Both the position numbers and the translations under genes were made by a program. Of a stretch of 64,000 nt of DNA, positions 56,233 to 64,000 are shown in pieces. The DNA is from Gemmatimonadaceae bacterium (lineage in GTDB: Bacteria; Gemmatimonadota; Gemmatimonadetes; Gemmatimonadales; Gemmatimonadaceae), in contig JAICWO010000021.1 in the NCBI GenBank assembly GCA_025934775.1, forward strand, positions 16,813 to 80,812, in the 5' to 3' direction. The notes under the pieces were generated by a model, which saw only the letters and a program-made list of their open reading frames with translations, did no database searches and was not told the origin of the DNA. Each line of letters starts with the position of its first letter. Positions within the stretch are counted from its first letter, which is position 1.

Positions 56233-57764
56233 GCGGCGGACCACGCGCGTTCGGCGCCTTACTCGCTCACGACGGCGTGTGCCTGGTGGAATACGCCACC
56301 GAGCGCACGGGGATGCGCATCGTCGATCAGTGGACGGAACCATCGCGCTCGCAATCGATCGAGGAGGCACTCGACCGTCTCCGCGCGATGATCGACGCTC
56401 GCGGTGCCCGTCAGCCCAGAGTTGCCATCGCGGTGGAGCAGTTCGGCGTGTTCCATCACACGATGACGCTGCCAGGCGCGACGGACGACGTGCTGCAGCC
56501 GGTCATCCGGCGCGAGGTGCAGCGGGTGTTCGGCGTGTCCGACCCGGTGATCGCGTTCGCGCGCGGCGCGGCGAACGAGCGTCGCGAGCCGGGCCGCGCT
56601 GACGAACGCACGGCGCCGCGCCAGCTCTTCGTCGCGGGCGCTCCGCGCGCGGTGATCGACGCGCTCGGCGCGGCGTTTCGTGGAAGCGACATCCGCGTCG
56701 AGATCGCCACCGTCGTCCCGAAGACGATTCACAGTTTGTATAAAGCGACGGGATCGTCGCCAGAGCCAACGGCGGTACTCGTCTGCCTCGAGGGCGGTCC
56801 GCAGCTCGCATTCTTCCTCGATGGCCGTCTCGAGCTGGCGATCGATCCGCCGATCGCGCTCGAGGGTGAACCACCGTCGATCCCTACGATCATCGACCAG
56901 TTCGAGCGCGGAGCGGTCTACTTCCGCCAACAGTTCCGCGGCGCGCAGGCGACTCGGGTCCTCCTCGCCGCGGCACCGACCGAATTCGACGCGCTCGCGT
57001 CCGCGCTCGAGTCGCGGATGGGCGTGCACGTGAAGCCGCTGTTCGCCGCCGCCAGCACTCCGGCGGCGATCGTCGCCATGGGCGCGGTCCTCGAGGCGCG
57101 GCACGGATCTGCGCTCGACCTCTTTCCGCATCCGCCGACGCTCGGACAGCGCATGTCGCAGGCGCTGCGCGGCCCGAACGCCGTCGTCGGCGCCACCGCC
57201 GCCGCCGCCGCGATCGCCGCGATCTGGGCAGTGCTGCAGGTCGCATCGCTTGCGTCGACGCGCAACGACTCGGCCAAGGTCGAGACGGGCGTGCGGCAAG
57301 CGATCGCGCAGGTCGGGCCGAGCAAGAGCGTGGCACAGCGTCGCGCCGACGTTTCGAGGCAGCTCGAGTTTCTTCGCGCGACCACGCGCGAGCACGCAGC
57401 GCTCGCGGCGGAGCTTTCGTCGCTCGCTGGAGCGCTGCCCGCGGCGGTGCGATTCGACAGCATCGCGGTTACTCGCTCCAAGGCGGGTTGGGCCGCGACC
57501 ATCGTCGGCGAGGCGGCGGGCGAGACGACGGCACAGGCTGTCCGCGCCCTCGATCAATTTTATGGCGCGGTCCGGTCGCGCTCCGACGTCGCGTCGCCGA
57601 ATCTCGACCAGTTCGATTACGCGGCCGCAAAGCCGCAGAGCGACACCACCGCCGCCGAAAAGCAGGCGATCGCGGCGCGCGGTCCGATTACGCTGCAATT
57701 CAAGATGTCGTTCACGCTCACGCCGGCGCGCGGTAACGCGGCGGCGGCGGGAGCGCAGCCATGA
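56229..57764 (+). CDS. PilM/MshI-like pilus biogenesis protein, possibly PilM-PilN fusion
   Basis: Starts at TTG overlapping mshG stop; actin-like N-terminal region; TM near AVVGATAAAAAIAAIWAVLQVAS followed by PilN-like domain. Confidence 0.8.
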   Translation: MSGGPRAFGALLAHDGVCLVEYATERTGMRIVDQWTEPSRSQSIEEALDRLRAMIDARGARQPRVAIAVEQFGVFHHTMTLPGATDDVLQPVIRREVQRVFGVSDPVIAFARGAANERREPGRADERTAPRQLFVAGAPRAVIDALGAAFRGSDIRVEIATVVPKTIHSLYKATGSSPEPTAVLVCLEGGPQLAFFLDGRLELAIDPPIALEGEPPSIPTIIDQFERGAVYFRQQFRGAQATRVLLAAAPTEFDALASALESRMGVHVKPLFAAASTPAAIVAMGAVLEARHGSALDLFPHPPTLGQRMSQALRGPNAVVGATAAAAAIAAIWAVLQVASLASTRNDSAKVETGVRQAIAQVGPSKSVAQRRADVSRQLEFLRATTREHAALAAELSSLAGALPAAVRFDSIAVTRSKAGWAATIVGEAAGETTAQAVRALDQFYGAVRSRSDVASPNLDQFDYAAAKPQSDTTAAEKQAIAARGPITLQFKMSFTLTPARGNAAAAGAQP

Positions 57765-58351
57765 CGCTCGCCGAGCTGCGCGCGGCAATGACACGGCATC
57801 GTCGACAGGGGTTCGTCACGGTGCTCTCACTCGTCGTGCTCGCGATCGCGGTCACGATGGGCGCGGGTGCCAAGCGCCAGCTCGCCCCGGCGAAGATCAC
57901 CAATTCGCGATTGCATCAGTCGATGAACGAGATCGACGCGTTCCGCGCGGCGTTCAAGGCCGCCGCGCCAGTGGAAGATGCGCGTCTTGTGCTGCCCGAT
58001 TCGCTCGACGTGAGCGTTCCGCACGATCTGCGGATGTCGATGGCGGGTCAGCTTGCGACGCGCGCCGAGCGCGCGGGATTGAGCAACGTGCGCGTTCGCT
58101 TCGCGCCGGCCGATTCCGCCGCGCCGCCGCCGCGGCCGGACTTCCTCGGTCGCACGGTCACGGTTGGCGACTACACGATCGCGCTGGACTGCGAGGGCGG
58201 TTTCGCCGCGCTCTTGTCGTTTGTGAATCACGTGCCCGCGGCAACGGCGTTGCAGCGTATCATCGCGTCACGCTCCGCCAAGGGTGTGAGCTACCATCTC
58301 GTCTTCACAGTGTTGGAAGGTGACGCGAGCGCGGACGGGCAGCATGGCTGA
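57761..58351 (+). CDS. PilO/MshJ-like pilus assembly protein
   Basis: Single N-terminal TM, coiled coil, PilO-like GDYTIALDCEGGFAALLSFVNHVPAATALQRIIASRSAKGVSYHLVFTVLE; ATGA overlap. Confidence 0.75.
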   Translation: MTLAELRAAMTRHRRQGFVTVLSLVVLAIAVTMGAGAKRQLAPAKITNSRLHQSMNEIDAFRAAFKAAAPVEDARLVLPDSLDVSVPHDLRMSMAGQLATRAERAGLSNVRVRFAPADSAAPPPRPDFLGRTVTVGDYTIALDCEGGFAALLSFVNHVPAATALQRIIASRSAKGVSYHLVFTVLEGDASADGQHG

Positions 58352-58847
58352 CCGCATCCGGCAATGGCTCACGTTCGCCGGTGTCGCGATCGTGATCGCG
58401 GGCGTGGTGGGTTGGCGTTCGCTCCGCAAGCCAGGCGTCGCGACACCACGCCCTGGCGCGGCGACGGGCGGCGTGGCGGTGCCGTCGGCCGACCTCGCGC
58501 CTTTGATGGCGTACGCCGCGCCGCTTCCTGACAGCGCGCTCTCGCTGGCCGGCGCGCCGGAGAGTGTGGCGGTGCGGCGCGATCCGTTCGGCGAGGAGCC
58601 GTCCGCCGTGCCGGCATCGCCGCACGTCGAGCGCAGAGCACGCGAGGTCGACGCATCACAATGGCATGTGAGCGCGACGCTCATCGCCGGCGCGCGCCGC
58701 GCCGCGGTGATCAACGACGCGCTCGTGTACGAAGGCGATGCGATTCCCGGTGGCGGGAAGCTCACGTCGGTCGAACGCGACCGCGTCGTCGTGACGGATC
58801 CGCAGGGCGCCACTCACACGGTGACGGTCAAGGAAGGAGACGGCTGA
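58344..58847 (+). CDS. PilP/MshK-like protein
   Basis: Single TM; RRDPFG; ISATLI-like WHVSATLIAGARRAAVINDALVYEGDAIPGGGKLTSVERDRVVVTDPQGATHTVTV. Confidence 0.72.
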   Translation: MADRIRQWLTFAGVAIVIAGVVGWRSLRKPGVATPRPGAATGGVAVPSADLAPLMAYAAPLPDSALSLAGAPESVAVRRDPFGEEPSAVPASPHVERRAREVDASQWHVSATLIAGARRAAVINDALVYEGDAIPGGGKLTSVERDRVVVTDPQGATHTVTVKEGDG

Positions 58848-60610
58848 TGCTGGGCACGCGATTAGATAATGAGTATTCACATTTGATTATGAGACTCGGC
58901 GCCATCATCGCCGGCGCCTGTCTCTTCGCCGGCTGCGCGAGCGGCGGAGCGGCCACGAGGCCCCACGCGTCGGTGCGCGTGGAGCCGGTCACCAGCGACG
59001 CCTCCGGCGAGACGGCGACGCAGGCGGGCGCACCGGCGGCACACAGCGCGGCGAGCCCCACCTCGACCGCGACGGCGAGCGGTGCGCCACCGCTGCCGGC
59101 GTTGGCCAGCGCTCCGGCGATCGCCGCGGCGCCGGAGCGCCGCCTCCAGGTCGATCTGCCGCCGGGAACACCCATCGCGGCCGCGGTTGAGCAGATCGGC
59201 GCGCAGTTGGGATTGAGCGTCAGCGTCGACCCGGACGTCACGGGGACCGCACAGAGCTCGCTTCGCAACGTCACACTCGAAGAGGCGCTCCGCGAGCTCG
59301 TCACCAAGAACGGGTATGCGTACCAGCTCCAGGGAAGCGTGTTGCGCGTGGTGCCCGTGCGCATGGAGACGCGCACGTTTCACCTCGACTACGTCGCGCT
59401 GTCACGCGTCGGAACCATGAGCACCGTGGTTCAGCGCCGCCTCACCAACGCCGGCGCCCTGCCGCAGGTCGGAACGGCGACGGGCGTCAGCGCCGGAGTT
59501 TCGGGCGGCGCGGCGGCGGCGATCGGCGGCGGCGATGTGCTCACCGCGCAATCCGTCGCGGACGTCTGGCAGGAGATCCGCGTCGCGCTGACCGGAATCA
59601 TGTCGGCCGGACAACGGGCTCCGGCGAACGCGCGTGAGGGAGGGCAAGGCGCGATTCAACAGACCGCGACGCCGGCGTCGAATCAGGCCGCCGGCTTTGG
59701 CTCCGGCGCCGCGAGCGCGCAGTTCGCGGATGGCTCGAGCCTCGTCATCAGCCCCATGTCGGGGCTGATCAACGTCACGGCGATGCCCGACAAGCTCGCG
59801 GCGGTGGAGCGGTTCATCGACGAGTTTCAGGCGTCGGTCATGCGCGAAGTGCAGATCGAAGCGAAGATCGTCGAGGTGACGCTGACGTCGTCGCGGCAGT
59901 TCGGGATCGACTGGAGCCTCGTGGCCAACGCCGCCTCTGGCAAGTACGGCGTCACGTTGCGCAGCGACCCGAGCGCGACGACGAGCGGCAACGCGGGAAA
60001 CGTGAACTTCACGCTCACCGGCGGCACGACGCAGATCAACGCGGTCGTGAACGCGTTGAGCACGCAAGGGAACGTCGAGGTGCTCAACGACGAGCGGGCG
60101 TCGACACTGAACAATCAGCGCGCCATCTTCAACGTCACCACCGATCAGGTCTTTTTCTCCGTGACGCAGACGCCGCTCCTTGGCCCGACGGGCGGTGTGG
60201 CCAGCATTCAGAGTCAGATCATTCCCCAGCAGATTTCGGTGGGCGTGGTCCTCGACGTCACACCGCAAATTTCCGCCGACAACGTGCTGACGATGGATAT
60301 CCGCCCTTCGGTGACCAACATCGATCACATCGAGTCGATCACGCTTCCGGACGGCAGCAAAGCAAGCGCGCCGGCGATTGGACATCGCGAAGGCGACACG
60401 GTCGCGCGCATGCGGGCCGGTGAGACGATGATCGTCGGCGGTCTGGTGCAGACCCAGAAACAGCGCACACGAAGCGGCATTCCCGGCCTGCGCGACATTC
60501 CCTTGCTCGGACGCCTCTTCACGCAATACGACGATACGGAAACTCGCTCCGAGTTGGTCGTCTTTCTTACTCCGACGATCATCGCCGGACAGCCAGTGGC
60601 AGGGCGCTAA
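58847..60610 (+). CDS. mshL: secretin (GspD/PilQ/MshL family), lipoprotein
   Basis: Lipobox ACLFAGCASG; STN domain; secretin core VEAKIVEVTLTSSRQFGIDW..., LNDERASTLNNQRAIFNVTTDQVFFSV, GETMIVGGLVQTQKQRTRSGIPGLRDIPLLGRLFTQYDDTETRSELVVFLTPTII. True start may be ATG 58889. Confidence 0.95.
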   Translation: MLGTRLDNEYSHLIMRLGAIIAGACLFAGCASGGAATRPHASVRVEPVTSDASGETATQAGAPAAHSAASPTSTATASGAPPLPALASAPAIAAAPERRLQVDLPPGTPIAAAVEQIGAQLGLSVSVDPDVTGTAQSSLRNVTLEEALRELVTKNGYAYQLQGSVLRVVPVRMETRTFHLDYVALSRVGTMSTVVQRRLTNAGALPQVGTATGVSAGVSGGAAAAIGGGDVLTAQSVADVWQEIRVALTGIMSAGQRAPANAREGGQGAIQQTATPASNQAAGFGSGAASAQFADGSSLVISPMSGLINVTAMPDKLAAVERFIDEFQASVMREVQIEAKIVEVTLTSSRQFGIDWSLVANAASGKYGVTLRSDPSATTSGNAGNVNFTLTGGTTQINAVVNALSTQGNVEVLNDERASTLNNQRAIFNVTTDQVFFSVTQTPLLGPTGGVASIQSQIIPQQISVGVVLDVTPQISADNVLTMDIRPSVTNIDHIESITLPDGSKASAPAIGHREGDTVARMRAGETMIVGGLVQTQKQRTRSGIPGLRDIPLLGRLFTQYDDTETRSELVVFLTPTIIAGQPVAGR

Positions 60611-60612
60611 TC

Positions 60613-62097
60613 ATGTACGAGCAGTTTTACGGCCTCAGTGACAAACCCTTCTCGCTGACACCGAATCCTCGGTTCGTGTTCTATTCGCAGCAGTATCGCG
60701 AAGCCGAGGGACAGCTGCTCTACGGCATCAACAATCGCGAAGGGTTCATGGTCGTCACCGGGCAGCCAGGCACCGGAAAGACGACGCTGTGCCGTGACCT
60801 GATCGAGAAGCTCGACCGGGACAAATCGCAGTCGGCACTCATCTTCAATCCGTTCTTGAACGGCGTCGAGATGCTCGCCGCACTGCTCACCGAGTTCGGT
60901 GTGAGCGTCCCGCCCGACGGCACGCGGAAAGACCTCCTCGACCGGCTGAATCAATTCCTGCTCGCGCAGCTCGCGCTCGGCAAGAGCTGCGTCGCGATCT
61001 TCGACGAGGCGCAACACCTCTCGCCGGAGTTCCTCGAGCAGATCCGCGTGCTCTCGAACCTCGAGACCGATCAGGAAAAGCTCATTCAGATCGTGCTCGT
61101 CGGTCAGCCGGAGCTGCTGGGCAAGATCCGCACGCCGACCATGGCGCAGCTCGATCAGCGCGTGTCGATCCGCTGCACGCTGACCGATCTCGACGAGGAG
61201 GAGACCGATCGCTACATCCACCATCGGCTCAACGTCGCCGGTGCGCGCGGCCAGATCCGCTTCAATCCGCGCGCGGTGCAGGAGATCTACCGCGCCTCGC
61301 ACGGCGTGCCGCGGCTCATCAACCTCATTTGCGATCGCGCGCTGCTCGCGGGGTACGCCGCACAGACACGCGACATTCAGCCGGAGCACGTCCGCAAAGC
61401 CATCGCCGCCCTCCGCGGAGAAGACGCGGAAGTCGCGAGCAAGACGGCGCCGCCCGCGCGTCCGTGGGGCCGCCGCGCCGCGATTACGGCGGCGGTCGCC
61501 GTCGTCGCCGCGGTCACGGCGGGAATCGCCCTCTGGCCAAAGACGCCCGTGGCCACGCCCGACGAAGCGCTGTACTGGCGGGCCAGCATGGCGTCGTCCG
61601 CGGCCGACGCGGAGCGCGACTATCGCGCGCTTGTCACGGGCTATCCCTCGTCGAAGCGTTTTGACGACGGCTTGCTCCGACTCGCACAGCTCGAGCTCTC
61701 GCGCGGCGCGCGCGACGACGCCATTCAACACTTCGATCAGCTCGCGCAACACGAACGGGCTGGCGCGGTGCACACGCGCGCAGTCGTGCTCTCGGCGGCG
61801 GCTCGGCTCGACGGCGGTGACACGACCGCGGCCTGTGAAAAAATTGCCAGCGGCGTCGACTCCACCCTCCGCACCGATTCGACGCTCGCGAGCCGGTTTG
61901 CGAGCATGTCCGCACTCTGCACGTCGCGACCGGTGACGGCTCCGACGCACGCGGATTCCGGCACGAACCATGTCGCCGCGCCCGACAGCGCGGCGCGACG
62001 GGCGAGCCGCGGCGAAGCGGCCGCCGTTCCCACCACGACCCCAGCGATGAACGCAACACCGACGATCCGCGATACAGCGGCGGAGGGCCGCCCGTGA
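60613..62097 (+). CDS. mshM: ExeA/MshM-like AAA ATPase with C-terminal TM extension
   Basis: MYEQFYGLSDKPFSLTPNPRFVFYSQQYREAEGQLLYGINNREGFMVVTGQPGTGKTTLCRDLIEKLD; CVAIFDEAQHLSPEFLEQIRVLSNLETDQEKLIQIVLVGQPEL. Confidence 0.95.
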   Translation: MYEQFYGLSDKPFSLTPNPRFVFYSQQYREAEGQLLYGINNREGFMVVTGQPGTGKTTLCRDLIEKLDRDKSQSALIFNPFLNGVEMLAALLTEFGVSVPPDGTRKDLLDRLNQFLLAQLALGKSCVAIFDEAQHLSPEFLEQIRVLSNLETDQEKLIQIVLVGQPELLGKIRTPTMAQLDQRVSIRCTLTDLDEEETDRYIHHRLNVAGARGQIRFNPRAVQEIYRASHGVPRLINLICDRALLAGYAAQTRDIQPEHVRKAIAALRGEDAEVASKTAPPARPWGRRAAITAAVAVVAAVTAGIALWPKTPVATPDEALYWRASMASSAADAERDYRALVTGYPSSKRFDDGLLRLAQLELSRGARDDAIQHFDQLAQHERAGAVHTRAVVLSAAARLDGGDTTAACEKIASGVDSTLRTDSTLASRFASMSALCTSRPVTAPTHADSGTNHVAAPDSAARRASRGEAAAVPTTTPAMNATPTIRDTAAEGRP

Positions 62098-63320
62098 GCC
62101 TGATTAGTGAGGCCCTCAAGGAAGCGCAGCGCGAGCGTAGCGGCCGCGCCGAGCCCCGCGCGGCCGCGGTGGTCGTCGACAGCTTTTTTCCGTACCCGGA
62201 GAATGGCGCGGGGCGACGGCCGAACGTGCCGCTGCTGCTCGCCGCGGCGACGGTGATCGTCGTCGTCGGAGGCGCCGCCGGACTCGCGCGATTGCGCGCG
62301 AATCACGCCGCGCCGGTTCCATTGAACAGCATCGCGACCCAGGCGCTGATCACGGCACCGGTCGGGGCGACGGCGAAGCACGCCGTCAGTGCGCCGGCCG
62401 CATCCGACGCACCAAGATCAACGACACCGGCACCGACATCGGCGACACCGTCGTCGCACATCGAACCCGCGGGGACGCCGGCTTCGACGACGCGAGCGGC
62501 GGCGCGGAACGCCGCACCGGCTAGCGTGGGTGCCGTCGCCGCCACGCCAATCGCCGATCAGCGAGCTCCCGCTTCTCAGAGCCCGCAGCCTGTAGCGGCA
62601 GAACGGACCACGCCGCCCGCCTCCACGCTGCCTGCCAGCACGCCAAAGGCGGCTGCGGTCGACAGCGCACCGGCGACGCCCCGCCAGCAGGGTGCCGCGA
62701 GCGTGCACGTGGTGGTGGACCCGATGGGCTCCGCCGATTCACTCTTCCGCCGCGCATACGCGGAGCAGACGCGCGGCAACTACGACGGTGCAGCAGATTT
62801 ATATGAGAAAGCTATAAATACGGGCAACGCGTCCGCGGATCTATACAACAACTACGGCGCGCTGCTCGCGCGAAAGGGCAACTACACGGCCGCGGTCGAG
62901 ATCTACGGCCTCGCGCTCAGGCATGACGAGCGCAACGTGAATGCCTGGGTCAACCTCGCTGGCGCGAACGACGCACTCGGCCGTCACGCCGAGGCGATGT
63001 CCGACTACGCGCAAGCCGCCAAGCTCGAGCCGGCCAACGGTGTCGTGAAGGCGCGGCTCGCGGCGCAGTACCTCGCCATCGGCGACACGGCGAGCGCGCG
63101 GCGCACCTATGAAGAGGCGCTCAAGGTGGCGCCGCAGGAACCCGACGTTCACTATGGGTACGCCGAGTTCCTGGAAGCGGTGCGCGACCGCCCGAGCGCG
63201 ATCCGCGAGTATCAGAAATTCCTCGATCTCGCGCCCGGCAAGTACGACGCGGCGACCCTTGTAACAGTGAAGAATTACGTCGCGACGCTCCGCACGGGAG
63301 GTCATCCGGATGAGCACTAA
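62094..63320 (+). CDS. TPR-repeat membrane protein (MshN-like)
   Basis: MSLISEALKEAQRERSGR; TM VPLLLAAATVIVVVGGAAGLARL; Pro/Ala/Thr linker; TPRs DLYNNYGALLARKGNYTAAVEIYGLALRHDERNVNAWVNLAGANDALGRHAEAMSDYAQAAKLEP. Confidence 0.88.
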   Translation: MSLISEALKEAQRERSGRAEPRAAAVVVDSFFPYPENGAGRRPNVPLLLAAATVIVVVGGAAGLARLRANHAAPVPLNSIATQALITAPVGATAKHAVSAPAASDAPRSTTPAPTSATPSSHIEPAGTPASTTRAAARNAAPASVGAVAATPIADQRAPASQSPQPVAAERTTPPASTLPASTPKAAAVDSAPATPRQQGAASVHVVVDPMGSADSLFRRAYAEQTRGNYDGAADLYEKAINTGNASADLYNNYGALLARKGNYTAAVEIYGLALRHDERNVNAWVNLAGANDALGRHAEAMSDYAQAAKLEPANGVVKARLAAQYLAIGDTASARRTYEEALKVAPQEPDVHYGYAEFLEAVRDRPSAIREYQKFLDLAPGKYDAATLVTVKNYVATLRTGGHPDEH

Positions 63321-63861
63321 GCGTGTGACTGTCGTGGGTGCGGTCGCCGCGATTGCGACCGCAGTCGCCTGCCACCATCCCGCGCCGACGCCAATCCGGC
63401 CGGCGACCGCCGCTCCCGTTCTCCCGCCCACGACCGTCGCGCCAACGATGCGCTCCTCGACGGCAATGCGCTCATCCGCGGCGGCACCGGAGGATACGTC
63501 GAGCGAGCAGCACGTCACGATCGACACACACGGGACGTCGCTCGATGTCCGGCAGGTGCTCGACTTCCTGGCGAATGAAGGCCATTTCAGCCTCGTGTAC
63601 TCGCCTGAAATCGACAAGAAAGTCCGGCTGCAACTGAACAACGTGCCGGTGTCCGTCGCGCTCCAGACGGTGTTGACGATGGCGAACTTGACGCTCGAGA
63701 GCACCACCGAGCCGCCCAAAGCGCCGGGCAGCACGTCCGTCGTGTTTTATCAGCTCCCCGTGAACGTAGATTCGCTCTCCGTCGACGGGATCATGCAGCG
63801 GTTCGGCGTCGGCCGCGCCATCGCCGAGATGATCGTGAAGAACCGAGTGGAGAGGCCGTAG
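63310..63861 (+). CDS. STN (secretin/TonB short N-terminal)-domain lipoprotein-like protein
   Basis: Signal/lipobox-like AAIATAVACHH; LDVRQVLDFLANEGHFSLVYSPEIDKKVRLQLNNVPVSVALQTVLTMANL. Confidence 0.8.
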   Translation: MSTKRVTVVGAVAAIATAVACHHPAPTPIRPATAAPVLPPTTVAPTMRSSTAMRSSAAAPEDTSSEQHVTIDTHGTSLDVRQVLDFLANEGHFSLVYSPEIDKKVRLQLNNVPVSVALQTVLTMANLTLESTTEPPKAPGSTSVVFYQLPVNVDSLSVDGIMQRFGVGRAIAEMIVKNRVERP

Positions 63862-63885
63862 CGGGCTGTCGACGCCGCACCGCGG

Positions 63886-64000
63886 ATACTGAATACCAGA
63901 GAGGGGGGGGGGGGGCCGGTCGAGCGCGCCCGCGCGGGGGGTTGAAAAATGAGGAGAAGGGGGTTTATTGGGGATAAGGGGGGGGGCAGGGGCCCAGACC
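63886..64000. other. low-complexity poly-G contig-end sequence, probable assembly/sequencing artefact
   Basis: G13 run at ~63903-63915 and repeated long G runs to the window end; composition unlike the rest of the window. Confidence 0.75.

Noticed and set aside
60607-61971. 454-aa ORF antisense to the ExeA-like ATPase
   Set aside because: Shadow ORF; the plus strand encodes a canonical Walker ATPase.
1-64000. CRISPR arrays, tRNA/rRNA genes, transposases, prophage
   Set aside because: No regularly spaced repeats, no T-loop/cloverleaf patterns recognised by eye, no transposase or phage structural proteins in the ORF set; a tRNAscan/HMM run would be needed to exclude completely.

Overview
A 64 kb, GC-rich bacterial chromosomal window. 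Gene content (tricorn-like, S9, M16, M24 and M20 peptidases, TonB-plug-like proteins, futalosine-type MqnD, MSHA-like pilus genes) suggests a Gemmatimonadota-type organism, but the taxon is inferred only. Most of the sequence is ordinary chromosomal coding DNA. Notable loci: (i) an apparently co-translated ECF sigma factor / TPR anti-sigma / TPR-CHAT protease cassette (10.0-14.5 kb); (ii) a decayed 'gene graveyard' (14.47-17.06 kb) holding a chimeric pseudogene made from flotillin and M20-peptidase sequence with relatives elsewhere in the window, a DsbA-like gene broken at a T6 homopolymer, and a 10-cysteine ORF interrupted by TGA; (iii) a tight seven-gene operon that looks like 3-keto-glycoside catabolism (19.25-27.31 kb); (iv) an archaeal-type glucose dehydrogenase / gluconokinase / GH15 locus; (v) an H1-like protein with an acidic N-terminus and AT-hook; (vi) a plasmid-type replication initiator in chromosomal context; (vii) an MSHA-like pilus operon running to the contig end; and (viii) recurrent short AT-rich islands, some perfectly palindromic, inside GC-rich coding sequences. 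The last ~120 nt is poly-G, low-complexity sequence that looks like a contig-end artefact. No tRNA, rRNA, CRISPR array, transposase or prophage was recognised.
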